DNA of 64,000 nucleotides from Verrucomicrobiota bacterium (GCA_018240025.1 JAFEGM010000032.1:5618-69617), one strand, 5' to 3'; positions 1 through 9,419 are shown, counted from the first letter of the stretch. Program-made: numbers and translations. Notes: generated by a model from the sequence alone, not told the origin.

Positions 1-1973
1 GCGTCGTTCACGCCGTCGCCAACCATGGCGACCGATCCGTATTTGGAGACCAGCTCTTTGACGCGCGCGGTCTTGTCGTCGGGTAAGAGATCGCCCTTGG
101 CGTCATCGATTCCGACCTGTTTGGCGATGGCCGAAGCCGTCCGCTGGTTGTCGCCACTGAGCATCTCGACATGCTCGATTCCAGCCTCGTGCAAGGCCTT
201 GATGGCGTCTGAAGCATTCGAGCGAATGGCGTCGCCCACGGCAAAAATGGCGAGCGCAGTGGCCGCGCGGCTGCCGTCGGCGAATTCACCCAGCACTACG
301 ACGGAGAGTGCGCGGGCCTCGATCTCGGAGAGCTGCTTTTCGAGCTCGGGCGAGCAAGCGTCTTGCTCGTGAGCGAAGCGATGGTTGCCGACGAAGAACC
401 GGCGGCCTTTCACCCGTCCTTCGGCACCGCGACCCGTGTGGGAGCGGTAGTCTGTCGCCGAGGAATAGCGGACACCTTTCTCCTTCGCGTAGGCGCAGAC
501 CGCGACGGCCAGAGGGTGGTCGGAATTGGCATCGATCGAGGCAGCCAGTTCGATCACGCGCGCTTCGTCGGCCTGGTCGAGCACCGTGACTTCCTGAACC
601 TTGGGTGTGCCCTCGGTAATCGTGCCGGTCTTGTCGAGCGCGATGGCCCGTAGTGCGCCAATGGATTCCAGGTGGACGCCGCCCTTTATCAGGACGCCGC
701 GGCGCGCCATGGCGGTAAGCCCGCTCACGACCGAGACCGGTGTGGCAATCACCAGCGCGCACGGGCAAGCGATGACCAGAAGCACTAGCGAGCGGTAGAG
801 CCAGACATTCCACGATTGGCCGGCCAAGAGCGGGGGGAGAAGGAAGACGAGCAGTGCGACGACCATCACGGCCGGCGTGTAGATGCGGGCAAAGCGATCG
901 ACGAAGCGCTGCGCCGGCGCCTTCTGTTCCTGGGCGTCTTCGACCAAGCGGATGATTTTCGAGAGTGTCGAATCCGAAGCGGGCTTGGTCACCTTCACTT
1001 CCAAGGAGCCTTCGCCGTTGATGGTGCCGGCATAGACGTCGTCTCCTTCCTTTTTCTCGACCGGCATCGATTCACCGGTGATGGGCGCTTGGTTGATGCT
1101 CGAAGTGCCCTTGCTGACCACGCCGTCCAAGGGCACGCGCGCGCCGGAGCGGATCATGATCGTGCTTTCGACGGCGACTTCGCCGACCGGCACTTCCCGG
1201 GTTTGATCGCCTTCGAGCAGGAGTGCGGTCTCCGGAGCAAGCTTGAGGAGCGAAGAAATCGCCCGGCGCGCACGAGCGACACTCCAACTCTCGAGCAGCT
1301 CGGAAAACGCAAAGAGGAAAACGACGGCGGCAGCTTCGGCGAATTCGCCGATCGCCAGCGCACCGGCCACAGCGACCGTCATCAGCACGTTCATGTCGAA
1401 CGAACGGTGCCGCAGGGCATTGACGGCCTTCGGCACAATGAGCCAGCCGCCGGCGAGAATGGCTGCGACGTAGCAGTTCGTCTGGAACAAGGGCGGCGCG
1501 AGCTTGAGCCAGCCGAGAAAGAGGCCCAGACCGGTCAGACCGCCCGATGTGCAGACCAAGATGGTGCGCCAGGACGAGGAACCTTCTTCCTCCGCCGGTG
1601 CGCCGGCCTCGGCCGCCCGGGCCGTGAGCCCTGCGTCTGCCTTAATGGCCTTGATTAGTTTCTCGGCGTCGACTTGATCGCCGTGCTTCACGGTGACCTG
1701 GCCGGCCAAAAGGTTGACCCGAACCTCGCGCACGCCTTCGACCGGCTGGAGGGCGCGCTGGATCGAGGTGACTTCTTCCGCGCAGTCCATGCCCGAGACG
1801 GCGAGCACCGTTTCACGGTTACCCGCCGCCTTCGGGTTGAGGACTTCGGATTTCGATTCCGCAGTCCCAGCTTCGCTGCGGCACGAATCGTCTGCATGGT
1901 CGTCGTGCGAATGGTGATGTTCGCCCTGACCAGAGTGCGTATGCCGAGGAGCTGGCTTGCGTGAATCGTTCAT
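1..1973 (-). CDS. Heavy-metal P1B-type ATPase (Zn/Cd/Pb class), truncated by window edge
   Basis: Predicted inner-membrane metal exporter driven by ATP hydrolysis. The first 657 residues are present; the reading frame is open to the left edge. A His-rich N-terminus (residues 11-27) precedes a heavy-metal-associated domain with GMDCAEE at 61-67. The expected P-type motifs follow in order: TGES actuator loop, the CPC membrane motif (ACPCALVIATP), the phosphorylation site DKTGT, and GDGVND just at the edge. CPC with a His-rich, GMDC-type N-terminal domain fits the Zn/Cd/Pb group more than Cu exporters, but the ion is inferred. It is the last visible gene of a minus-strand metal operon, 13 bp after the small Cys-motif protein. 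The ATG at 1973 is the first in frame. Confidence 0.95.
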   Translation of the reverse strand, partial: MNDSRKPAPRHTHSGQGEHHHSHDDHADDSCRSEAGTAESKSEVLNPKAAGNRETVLAVSGMDCAEEVTSIQRALQPVEGVREVRVNLLAGQVTVKHGDQVDAEKLIKAIKADAGLTARAAEAGAPAEEEGSSSWRTILVCTSGGLTGLGLFLGWLKLAPPLFQTNCYVAAILAGGWLIVPKAVNALRHRSFDMNVLMTVAVAGALAIGEFAEAAAVVFLFAFSELLESWSVARARRAISSLLKLAPETALLLEGDQTREVPVGEVAVESTIMIRSGARVPLDGVVSKGTSSINQAPITGESMPVEKKEGDDVYAGTINGEGSLEVKVTKPASDSTLSKIIRLVEDAQEQKAPAQRFVDRFARIYTPAVMVVALLVFLLPPLLAGQSWNVWLYRSLVLLVIACPCALVIATPVSVVSGLTAMARRGVLIKGGVHLESIGALRAIALDKTGTITEGTPKVQEVTVLDQADEARVIELAASIDANSDHPLAVAVCAYAKEKGVRYSSATDYRSHTGRGAEGRVKGRRFFVGNHRFAHEQDACSPELEKQLSEIEARALSVVVLGEFADGSRAATALAIFAVGDAIRSNASDAIKALHEAGIEHVEMLSGDNQRTASAIAKQVGIDDAKGDLLPDDKTARVKELVSKYGSVAMVGDGVND

Positions 1974-1986
1974 AAAGGAAGCGAGG

Positions 1987-2439
1987 TTATTTCTTGGCCT
2001 TCTTTTGCTCGGCACACTTGCAGATCCACTCGGGATTCTTGCAGTCGCCGCAGACGGCTTCGTCGTAGTGCAGGCGCCCGGTCCTGCCCTTGGCCGCGGC
2101 GTCGTCCTTGAGCGTGAGGATCAGCCAGAACTCTTTGCCGTCCGGCTTGGCCACGGTCCACTTCCCGTCGACGAGCTTGGGTTCGAGTTTCTTGCCCGAC
2201 TCCTTGTGCACGATGCTCAGGGTTTGGGCGGCCGTGGCCGGCACGCTCTTTTTGGCAGCCTCGTCGTAGAGGCTGATGACGAAGTTGGTGCCCTGGAGGA
2301 CGACTTCCGCGGAAGGCGCTTTGCTGCCGAGATCGACGACGCGGCCGCCGTTGGGTCCGATCTCGACGTCGCCATGAGCGAAGGCGGCGGTGGCGGTGAG
2401 GGCGAGCACTGCGAGGGCGCTAAGGATGCGTTTTTTCAT
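1987..2439 (-). CDS. Small exported protein with His and Cys motifs, metal-operon linked
   Basis: 150-residue protein starting MKKRILSALAVLAL, a typical Sec signal peptide with probable cleavage near AFA-HGD. The mature N-terminus begins with His, and the C-terminus carries CGDC and CKC motifs in a Lys-rich tail, so a periplasmic metal-binding role is likely. I do not recognise a named family. It lies 28 bp downstream of the RND pump gene and 13 bp upstream of the P-type ATPase gene on the same strand, which supports a role handing metal between the two exporters. The frame is open 84 bp further upstream, but the signal peptide makes the 2439 ATG the better start. Confidence 0.8.
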   Translation of the reverse strand: MKKRILSALAVLALTATAAFAHGDVEIGPNGGRVVDLGSKAPSAEVVLQGTNFVISLYDEAAKKSVPATAAQTLSIVHKESGKKLEPKLVDGKWTVAKPDGKEFWLILTLKDDAAAKGRTGRLHYDEAVCGDCKNPEWICKCAEQKKAKK

Positions 2440-2467
2440 GGTGGGTTGGATGGGGTGGTTGGTTTGG

Positions 2468-5400
2468 CTAGTGAGTGGCTGGCGCATCCAGGCGGATGGC
2501 CTCCGCGGCCGCCTTGCGGCCAAAGGTGTAGAAGACGGTGGGAGTGACGCCCAAACCCAGCAGGGTCGAGGTGATGAGTCCGCCGACGATGACGACGGCC
2601 ACCGGATGGAGGATTTCCTTGCCAGGCTGATCGGCGGCGAGGACGAGCGGAATGAGGCCGATACCGGCGCTGAGCGCCGTCATCAGCACGGGGATGAGCC
2701 GCTCCTTGGTGCCGCGGATCACCATCGCCTTGGTGAAGCCCTCGCCCTCATGCCGCATGAGGTGCAGGTAGTGGGAGATCAGCATGATGCTGTTGCGCGC
2801 GGCAACGCCGGCGACGGCGATGAATCCCACCAGCGTGGCGATGCTGATATTGTTGAGCTTGAACCAGGTGAAGACGAGCCCGCCCACGAGCGCGAGCGGG
2901 ATGTCGGCAAGGACCTGGCCCGCAAAGAACGGCGTGCGAAAGTAGCCGTAGAGAAGGAAGGCGATGACGACGAAGACGACCGTCGAAAGGACCGCGATGC
3001 GCAGCGTGGCTTCCTTTTGGGCCTGGAACTCGCCTTCGTAGGAAATGAAGTATCCCTCGGGAAGCTTGACGGTTTCAGCGACTTTGCGCTGCAGGTCGAC
3101 CACCAGGCTGCTCACGTTGCGCACGCTTGGCTTGATCGCGATGGCGAAACGCCGCTGGCTGTTTTCGCGGAAGATGACGTTGGGACCCTTGGCCTGGCGG
3201 ACCTCGGCCACGAGCGAAAGCGGGATGCGCTGGACCGAGTTGTTACCGCTCGAAACCTCGATCGGCAGTTCGGCCAGGCGTTGAGGCGATTCGCGCCAGG
3301 CCGCCGGCAGACGGATCGCCACATCGACCTCGCGCTGGCCTTCACGCAGTGACGCCACGTTCTCGCCGCCCATGAGTGTGGCGAGAGTCGAGTTGAGCCG
3401 GCCAGGCGTGATGCCGTAGGCCGTTGCGCGATCGCGGTCCACTTCGATCCGCAGCTGCGGAATGACCGACTGCTGATCGAGCTTGGCGTCCTGGAATCCA
3501 GGAATCGTCTTGGCCACGTTTTGCACCTCGACGCCGATCTGGCGGAGGCGATCCAAGTCGGGCCCGAAGATCTTGACCGCCACCGGTGCTGAGACGCCGC
3601 TGAGCATGTGCCCGATACGGTCAGCCAGCGGCCCGGTGACGGCGCTAAAGGTGCCGGGGACTGAGCGGACCTTGGCGGCGACGTCGGCCAGAATTTCGGC
3701 GCGCGGGCGTGTGGCCTTGCCCTTCTCAGGCACCCGGAAGTCGATGTCGAATTCGGCCGTCGATACTGGCACGACGTGATCGCCTCGCTCCGCGCGACCG
3801 ATCCGCCGACCGACCTTGCGAACCTCCGGAATTGCGAGCAGCAGCCGCTCGATCACGTCGCCGATCTTGTTCATCTCCTCGAGCGAGGTGCCCGGCGCTG
3901 CCGTGGTCGACACGAGCGCGGTTTCTTCGCGGAACGCCGGCAGGAAGTCTTTGCCCATGCGCGGGTAGAGCGAAAACGCTGCGATCACGATGAGGGCGAC
4001 CGGAATGAGGAGCAGCGCCGGCTGGTTGAGTCCCACGCGCAGGAGCGTCCCTTCGAGGACGCGTTTCATGGCCCGCGCGAGCCAGCCGTCGCCATGTTCC
4101 TCGCCGGCCTTGGGCTTGAGCAGGAGCGAGCAAAGGACGGGGATCAGCGAAAGCGAGACGATGAACGACGCCAGCATGCTGATGATCGTGGCGACCGCGA
4201 TGGGCGAGAAGAGGCGGCCCTCGACGCCGCTCAGGCCCAAAAGGGGCATGAAGACCAGGATGATGAGGAGCGTCGCGTAGAGGATCGAATTTCGGACTTC
4301 GCCCGAGGCGGTCGCGATGACCTCCAGGGTGGGCTTGGGCGCGCCTGCGGCCGCGTTCTCGCGCAGGCGGCGATAGACGTTTTCGACGTCCACAATCGCG
4401 TCGTCGACCACCATGCCGATGGCAACGGCCAGGCCGCCCAGGGTCATCGAATTCACCGAGACGCCCATCCATTGGAAGGTCAGGAGCGTGACGGCAAAGG
4501 ATGCCGGCATGGCCATGAGCGTGATGAAGGTCGTCCGCACGCTCAGCAGGAACAGGAAGATGACGATGGTCACCATGACCGCGCCCTCGGCGATGGCGCT
4601 CTTGAGGTTGCCGACGGCGTTCTCGATGAAATCGGCCTGGCGGAAGAGCAGCGTGGCTTCTACGCCGGCTGGCAGCCCGCGCTGCAGCTCGGAGATCGCG
4701 TCCTCGACGCGCTTGGTCAAAGAGAGCGTGTCGAAGCCCGGCGACTTCGTCACGCTCATGATCACGCCACGCTTGCCGTTGACGCTGCCGTCGCCGCGCA
4801 TGGGCTCCACGCCCCAGGTCACCTCGGCGACGTCGCTGATCATGATGGCCCGATCGCCCAGGCGTTTGATCACCGTGCGCGCGATGTCCTCAAGCTGCAC
4901 GCTCATGGCGAGATTACGCACCATGATCTCCTGCGAGCCCGAGGTGATGAAGCCGCCCGTGGAATTGCTGGCCGCTTCCTTGGCCGCGGTCTGCAGCTCG
5001 CCCAAGGTCACGTCCATGGCCGCCATGCGGTTGGGATCGGGAAGGACCTGGATCTGCTTGATGCCGCCGCCCATGTTGAGGACTTCGGCGATGCCCGGGA
5101 TGCTCTGCAGGCGGGGGCGAATGACCCAGTCCGCCAACGAACGCACGTCGCGCGCCTCCATCTTGCCGTCGCGCGAACTCACGCCCACGAGCACGATCTC
5201 GCCCATGAGCGAGGCCACGGGTGTGAGAAACGGCTCCACGCCTTGCGGCAAGAGCGAGCGGGCTCCGGCCAAGCGTTCTTGGACCAATTGGCGGGCGCGG
5301 TAGATGTCCGTGCCCCAACTGAGTTCGACGTAGACCAAGGAGAGCGCGACATCGGAATTCGAGCGAAGTCGCGTCAGTCCGGAGACGCCCAGGAGCGCTC

Positions 5401-5611
5401 GCTCGATGGGCTGGGTGACGTTGATTTCGACTTCCTCCGGAGCCAGACCTGGCGCTTCGGTGAGCACGACCACCGTCGGCTTGGTCAGATCGGGCAGCAC
5501 CTCCACGGGCAGCTGGGTCGCCACCTGCGCTCCTGCGAAGAGGATGAGGAGCGTAAAGGCGATGACCACCGCGCGCTGCGCGAGGGCAAATCGAATGAGG
5601 CGATTGAGCAT
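2468..5611 (-). CDS. Heavy-metal efflux RND pump (CzcA/CusA family)
   Basis: 1047-residue inner-membrane proton/metal antiporter, normal length for HME-RND pumps. It begins MLNRLIRFALAQRAVV (TM1) and continues with the usual periplasmic porter sequence. TM4 holds the charged proton-relay residues in GMVVDDAIVDVENV (about 399-412: D403, D404, E410). This differs from the DFG...DGAVV motif of CzcA and from the single-Asp motif of CusA, so the substrate group is not certain. The second half repeats the fold, ending with a TM10-12 block containing GVAARNSIMLISHY. It is preceded by its membrane fusion protein (22-bp gap) and followed by the small Cys-motif protein. I chose the ATG at 5611; the extra upstream frame is Pro/Ser-rich and unlike the family. 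Confidence 0.95.
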   Translation of the reverse strand: MLNRLIRFALAQRAVVIAFTLLILFAGAQVATQLPVEVLPDLTKPTVVVLTEAPGLAPEEVEINVTQPIERALLGVSGLTRLRSNSDVALSLVYVELSWGTDIYRARQLVQERLAGARSLLPQGVEPFLTPVASLMGEIVLVGVSSRDGKMEARDVRSLADWVIRPRLQSIPGIAEVLNMGGGIKQIQVLPDPNRMAAMDVTLGELQTAAKEAASNSTGGFITSGSQEIMVRNLAMSVQLEDIARTVIKRLGDRAIMISDVAEVTWGVEPMRGDGSVNGKRGVIMSVTKSPGFDTLSLTKRVEDAISELQRGLPAGVEATLLFRQADFIENAVGNLKSAIAEGAVMVTIVIFLFLLSVRTTFITLMAMPASFAVTLLTFQWMGVSVNSMTLGGLAVAIGMVVDDAIVDVENVYRRLRENAAAGAPKPTLEVIATASGEVRNSILYATLLIILVFMPLLGLSGVEGRLFSPIAVATIISMLASFIVSLSLIPVLCSLLLKPKAGEEHGDGWLARAMKRVLEGTLLRVGLNQPALLLIPVALIVIAAFSLYPRMGKDFLPAFREETALVSTTAAPGTSLEEMNKIGDVIERLLLAIPEVRKVGRRIGRAERGDHVVPVSTAEFDIDFRVPEKGKATRPRAEILADVAAKVRSVPGTFSAVTGPLADRIGHMLSGVSAPVAVKIFGPDLDRLRQIGVEVQNVAKTIPGFQDAKLDQQSVIPQLRIEVDRDRATAYGITPGRLNSTLATLMGGENVASLREGQREVDVAIRLPAAWRESPQRLAELPIEVSSGNNSVQRIPLSLVAEVRQAKGPNVIFRENSQRRFAIAIKPSVRNVSSLVVDLQRKVAETVKLPEGYFISYEGEFQAQKEATLRIAVLSTVVFVVIAFLLYGYFRTPFFAGQVLADIPLALVGGLVFTWFKLNNISIATLVGFIAVAGVAARNSIMLISHYLHLMRHEGEGFTKAMVIRGTKERLIPVLMTALSAGIGLIPLVLAADQPGKEILHPVAVVIVGGLITSTLLGLGVTPTVFYTFGRKAAAEAIRLDAPATH

Positions 5612-5633
5612 AGGAATGCGGGCGCTGCTTGGA

Positions 5634-6794
5634 CTAGGCGCTGAGGGTGTCGGCCTGGCCGGCGGGCGAGGCACCGCCTTCGGAATCGTTGCGCCGCCGC
5701 ACGAAGAGGAAGCCCACGAGGAGCGCGTTGGCGGCGAGTGAGAGGATGGTCAGCAGCGACATGCCTTCGCCTTGCGAATGGTCGTGCCCGCCGGCGCCGC
5801 CGGCCCGGGCAGCCTTCTGCTCAGCGGTGACCTCCGTGCCGTCTTCGTTGTGTTCATGGCCATGCGCCGCGTCCAACGCCGCCTTGAGGCTCACGCTGCC
5901 TTTGCCGGCGAAGGCCAGAGAATAGGCGCCCTGCGTGACGACCTGGTCGCCCGGCACCAGACCGAAAACGATCTCGACGTAGCGGTCGTTCATCATGCCG
6001 ACGCGCACGGCCGTCTTCACGTAGGCATTCTTGAGTTCGTAGTCTTTGACGTAGACGAAGCGATCGAGGTTATCGCCTTGGAGCGCCGCGCGCGGCACCG
6101 TCATGACGCCGTCGCGCTGCGCGAGCACGATCGAGAACTCGGCGCGCATCCCCGGCCGCAGGCTCGTGCCGCGGCTCGCGAAGCGGAAGACCGCGTCGAC
6201 CGTGCCGCGCTCGCGATCGGCCGAGGTGCCAAATCGGATCAATTCGCCTTCGAACGTTTCGCCCGGCACCGCCGAAACTCGGATGTGCGCCTTGCTGCCG
6301 ACCGAGAGGCGCGCGGTCTGGTGTTCGGGTACGCGCGCAATCGCCAGGACCTGCGTGAGGTCAGTGATCTCCATGATCACCTTGTCGGGCTCAATGGGTT
6401 CGCCCTGGCGTGCTTCGGTCACCGTGACGATGCCGGCATTGGGAGCGCGCAGCGAAACGACCGGCGGCGGATCGCCGGGCTGCCGACTTTCCAGGCGCGC
6501 GACGATGTCGCCCGCAGCGACGCGATCTCCGGCCTGCAGCTTTAGCTCTATGAGCCGGCCTGGGATGCGGCTTGTGACCACGCTGCGGCGCAGCGGTTCA
6601 GGCTCGATGCGGCCGAGAGCAAAGACCGTCTCTTCGAAGGCCTGCTCTTCCACCTCGGAGGTCGCCAGGCCCAGGTTGGCGACGCCGTTTTCGTCGAGCA
6701 GGACCGTGTTGGCGACTTTTGCCGGATCGGGTTTGGCCGCGAGGCTGCCAAGAGCCAAGGCTAGGAGCGGGAGCAGGAGCAGGGAGCGATTCAT
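5634..6794 (-). CDS. RND membrane fusion protein (CzcB/CusB-like)
   Basis: 386-residue periplasmic adaptor linking the RND pump to the outer-membrane factor. The signal peptide is MNRSLLLLPLLALALGSLAA. Barrel-sandwich (lipoyl-like) halves surround residues 75-140, with GRLIELKLQAGDRVAAGD and APNAGIVTVTEARQGE. The usual intermediate hairpin is very short, as in some CzcB-type adaptors. The C-terminal part is unusual: a His-rich segment (HGHEHNE and HDHSQGE) leads into a single hydrophobic helix (SLLTILSLAANALLVGFLFV) and a basic tail, which would anchor the C-terminus in the membrane. The start ATG overlaps the stop of the upstream TolC-like gene by 4 bp (ATGA), so the two are translationally coupled. 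Confidence 0.92.
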   Translation of the reverse strand: MNRSLLLLPLLALALGSLAAKPDPAKVANTVLLDENGVANLGLATSEVEEQAFEETVFALGRIEPEPLRRSVVTSRIPGRLIELKLQAGDRVAAGDIVARLESRQPGDPPPVVSLRAPNAGIVTVTEARQGEPIEPDKVIMEITDLTQVLAIARVPEHQTARLSVGSKAHIRVSAVPGETFEGELIRFGTSADRERGTVDAVFRFASRGTSLRPGMRAEFSIVLAQRDGVMTVPRAALQGDNLDRFVYVKDYELKNAYVKTAVRVGMMNDRYVEIVFGLVPGDQVVTQGAYSLAFAGKGSVSLKAALDAAHGHEHNEDGTEVTAEQKAARAGGAGGHDHSQGEGMSLLTILSLAANALLVGFLFVRRRNDSEGGASPAGQADTLSA

Positions 6795-8032
6795 TTGGAA
6801 GGACGACGGGTGGGAGAGGGCGGAACGTCAGCGCTGGTGGCTGCCAGCAGACGGGCACGGGCGAGCTGCCGGTCACGCAGCGCTTCGAGCCGCTGGGCCT
6901 CGAGCTCGAAGCGCTTGCCGCGGGCGCGCAGCACCTCGACGAGCGAGGTCTGGCCGGAATTGAAGACGCTGTTGAGAAGCTCCTCGATCTTGCGGGCTGA
7001 AGGGATCAGGTCGGTCTCGAAGGCGTTGACGACACGGTTGGCCGCCGCCTCCTCTTGCTGCGCCGTGGTGATCTCGTTGGGAACACGGGCATTGAGCGCG
7101 TCGAGCTCCAAGGTCGTGCGTCGCAGGGCGGCATCCGCAGTCAGCACCCGGCCCAGGCCTTGGTTCCAAACGGGCAGGGGAATGCCGATTTTGAAGGAAA
7201 GGCCGCTTTGGCGATCGAGCCCAAAGGGGGCGTCTTCGGAGCGAGCGCGTTCGAGTCCAAAGCCCAAAGAAAAATCGCCCCACCGCTCTGCGCGCGCGAG
7301 CGCGGAACCTTGAGTGGCTGCTTCCACGCGGGCCGAGCCGGCCTGCAGGTCGCCTCGCTGGCGATAGTCACCATGGCGGCCGCTGGGCAGCGCCTCGAGC
7401 GAACCCGCGACCTGCAGCGGACTATTGCGGGCGAGCCCAAGCAAGATCCGAAGTTCGCCGCCGAGCGTGGCCGACTCGTAGTCCAGCCGGCCGGCTTCGG
7501 TCATCAACTGCCTGGCCTCCAGGTCTGTCTGGAGCGTATCGATTTGAGAGGCCTCGCCCAAGCTCAGGCGGCGCTGGGTAAAGGAGGCAAGTTCACGGCT
7601 GTTTTGGAGTTGGCGTTCGCGCAGCTCACGCAGCGACTGCAGCGCCAAAAGTCGGATCGCTGCCGTGCGCGCCTCGAGAGCCAAGCGCCGCGCTCCGTCG
7701 GCCACCTCTGCCTCGGCCGCGGCGAGTTCTGCGCGTGCCACCGCTCGTTCCAAGGGCAGCCGCGCCGTCAGAGGAAAGCGCTGCGTCAGCGCGACGTTGG
7801 CCGTGAATTCCCCCGTGCGCCGGGTGCGGCTGTACGAATACTCGAGCTCCGGATTGGCGAGGCGCCCGGCATTGACCACGCGTCCCCGCGCTTCTTCGAT
7901 CCGCCAGCGGGCCGCGCGCAGCGATGGGTTTTCGCGCAGCGTCTGCGCCACGATCTGGTCGACGCTGAGCGTCGCTGCAGAGGCGGAAGCGAGGGAAAAA
8001 AGGGAAAGGAAGAGAAGAGAGACGAGCCGCAT
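6791..8032 (-). CDS. TolC-family outer-membrane efflux factor
   Basis: 413-residue outer-membrane channel of the tripartite metal efflux system. The signal peptide is MRLVSLLFLSLFSLASASAA, followed by DQIVAQTLRENPSLRAARWRI, the typical start of the first OEP repeat. Long amphipathic helices rich in Ala, Glu, Arg and Leu, with the second repeat near PEITTAQQEEAAANRVVNAF-type sequence, fit the family and its length. It is the first pump gene of the operon and its TGA overlaps the ATG of the membrane fusion protein. The frame extends 60 bp upstream, but 8032 is chosen for the signal peptide. No strong Shine-Dalgarno is visible, as for most genes in this window. Confidence 0.93.
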   Translation of the reverse strand: MRLVSLLFLSLFSLASASAATLSVDQIVAQTLRENPSLRAARWRIEEARGRVVNAGRLANPELEYSYSRTRRTGEFTANVALTQRFPLTARLPLERAVARAELAAAEAEVADGARRLALEARTAAIRLLALQSLRELRERQLQNSRELASFTQRRLSLGEASQIDTLQTDLEARQLMTEAGRLDYESATLGGELRILLGLARNSPLQVAGSLEALPSGRHGDYRQRGDLQAGSARVEAATQGSALARAERWGDFSLGFGLERARSEDAPFGLDRQSGLSFKIGIPLPVWNQGLGRVLTADAALRRTTLELDALNARVPNEITTAQQEEAAANRVVNAFETDLIPSARKIEELLNSVFNSGQTSLVEVLRARGKRFELEAQRLEALRDRQLARARLLAATSADVPPSPTRRPSK

Positions 8033-8144
8033 GAAAGAGCAGAAGCCACACGCAGGAAGGGCGGTGCGTGTATCCGCCGGGCGAGAAACCAACCAGGTCT
8101 CGCCGACCGTTTTTTGGGCTCCGCTCGCGCTGCGAGCAGGTTCC

Positions 8145-8516
8145 CTAGCCGAGGAGATTTGGACCGCGTGCCGGCAGGCAGCGTGTCGACGTTCGTCGCA
8201 GCCAACTGATCAGTGCCGGATCAGGGGGCGGATAAGTTTGTGGCAATTGCGCGAGAACAAGAGGCGCCCGGCTTTCGGTCCAGACGACTTGCCAGTCGGC
8301 TGCGAATTCTTGGCACACGGGCGGCTGCGGCACGCCGTTCTCGGCCACCACATCGACCGGCGTGGCACAGCCGGCGCAGGCTTGGTCCTCCTCACCGGCG
8401 CATTTGTCGGCGCAGGCCACCTCGGCCAGATGCTCGCCAAGAATGAGGCAGGCTTGGGAACTCCCCAGAAACGCCAGCAGCCCGATGAGGGCGATGCAGA
8501 GGCGGAGGAGTTTCAT
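8145..8516 (-). CDS. Small exported Cys-rich protein at head of metal operon
   Basis: 123 residues: an N-terminal signal peptide (MKLLRLCIALIGLLAFLGSS) and then a Cys-rich stretch with CADKCAGEEDQACAGC (about residues 34-49) and further Cys residues at QPPVCQ and RCLP. The clustered cysteines directly upstream of a metal efflux system suggest periplasmic metal binding or sensing, but this is inference and I recognise no family. It sits 112 bp upstream of the TolC-like gene. A longer in-frame start exists upstream, but that part is basic and low-complexity, so the ATG at 8516 is preferred. Confidence 0.65.
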   Translation of the reverse strand: MKLLRLCIALIGLLAFLGSSQACLILGEHLAEVACADKCAGEEDQACAGCATPVDVVAENGVPQPPVCQEFAADWQVVWTESRAPLVLAQLPQTYPPPDPALISWLRRTSTRCLPARGPNLLG

Positions 8517-8673
8517 GTGAGTTCTACAACGACGACCTTTTGCCGATCCCTCAAAACTCCTTCGAAAATCTTCCATGGGACCGGTGGCCTGAGTGAAGGC
8601 TGCCGCTCCGCAGCCGGCAAAAGGTGGAGCCGGCTGGGTTTTCGGAGCGGCAGCAAGGCGAATGCACCGCGGG

Positions 8674-8913
8674 CTAGCCGCCGCTGCCCTTAGACGCCAT
8701 CCTTTCCTGCCACGTCTGCTCGGGCTCAGGCCTCGGCTTGGGCACCGCTTCGGCGCGCACGCCCGGGCGGACGCGCGGGACACGAGCGTGCAGGCAGCAC
8801 TTGGGTGCGTCGCAGCTGGGGACTTTGGCTTTACGGTTGGGCTCGCGAGCCGAGGCCTCGGAAGCCGGGAGAAAGGTGGCAGCGAGCGTGAATGCGATGA
8901 GGAGCGGTTTCAT
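8674..8913 (-). CDS. Short exported protein with WQE...G-GG tail (paralogue A)
   Basis: 79 residues with a clear signal peptide (MKPLLIAFTLAATFLPASEASA). The mature part has CDAPKCCLHARVPRVRP, then a Pro-rich stretch and the tail TWQERMASKGSGG. A second gene at 9692-9922 on the opposite strand has the same plan and a matching tail (SWQEMWASLGRGG), which is good evidence that both are real genes. Function unknown; Cys residues and the position at the start of the metal operon suggest metal handling. It lies 157 bp upstream of the next Cys-rich gene on the same strand. Confidence 0.65.
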   Translation of the reverse strand: MKPLLIAFTLAATFLPASEASAREPNRKAKVPSCDAPKCCLHARVPRVRPGVRAEAVPKPRPEPEQTWQERMASKGSGG

Positions 8914-9044
8914 GGTTTGGGGTCGAGCAATGCTCTGTCTCCCAAACGCCCGGCGGGCCGCTTGCCCCTCATCGATAGGCTCTGCGTCGCCAATCGAATC
9001 GTCTTGCCAAGGTCTAAGAGTGCCCGGTTTGTTCCCTCACTCCC

Positions 9045-9419
9045 ATGCCCGCTCCAGACGAAATTCGCTTCGCCAAGAATCGTCTCCACCTCAACGACCT
9101 GCTGGTGGAATGCATGCACACGCTCGACGCGTGTTTAGGGCTCGAGTGGAAATCGATTGGGGGCCATCTCGACAGCTTCACTGGCCGCCTGCTCGAACAC
9201 ACGATCGCCAATCAGCATTTGAGCCACGAGCGCGTCTACCTCAACGGGGAAAAGGTTGGCTTCATCATCGGTGCCGATCCAAAATGGAACCCCGTGGTCT
9301 TCGTCACGACCTCCCGTGCAGACCCTGCGCTCTTTGAACTGGACGCGGACCTGGACGGATACGAGCGCGTTCGAGCGGCGATGGTCGCCGCGCTCAGGGC
9401 CGTGCGAGAGCGTTCATAG
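9045..9419 (+). CDS. Hypothetical cytoplasmic protein, 124 aa
   Basis: Starts MPAPDEIRFAKNRLHLNDLL and has no signal peptide or membrane helix. The composition is that of a folded protein: an N-terminal helix with CMHTLDACLGLEW, a central hydrophobic beta segment (GEKVGFIIGAD, then WNPVVFVTTS) and an acidic C-terminal helix. I do not recognise a family. It is divergent from the metal operon, 131 bp from the start of the first small gene. The ATG at 9045 has no clear Shine-Dalgarno. The reverse strand across the interval reads as basic low-complexity sequence, which supports this strand. Confidence 0.55.
   Translation: MPAPDEIRFAKNRLHLNDLLVECMHTLDACLGLEWKSIGGHLDSFTGRLLEHTIANQHLSHERVYLNGEKVGFIIGADPKWNPVVFVTTSRADPALFELDADLDGYERVRAAMVAALRAVRERS

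Noticed and set aside
3776-5644. Long plus-strand open frame opposite the RND pump gene
   Set aside because: His/Asp/Arg-rich low-complexity translation typical of a shadow frame in GC-rich DNA; the minus strand encodes a complete RND pump.
8033-8144. Possible terminator with a T6 run between the small Cys-rich gene and the TolC-like gene
   Set aside because: The T-run (8110-8115) is on the plus strand, opposite to the operon, and has no adjacent strong stem.
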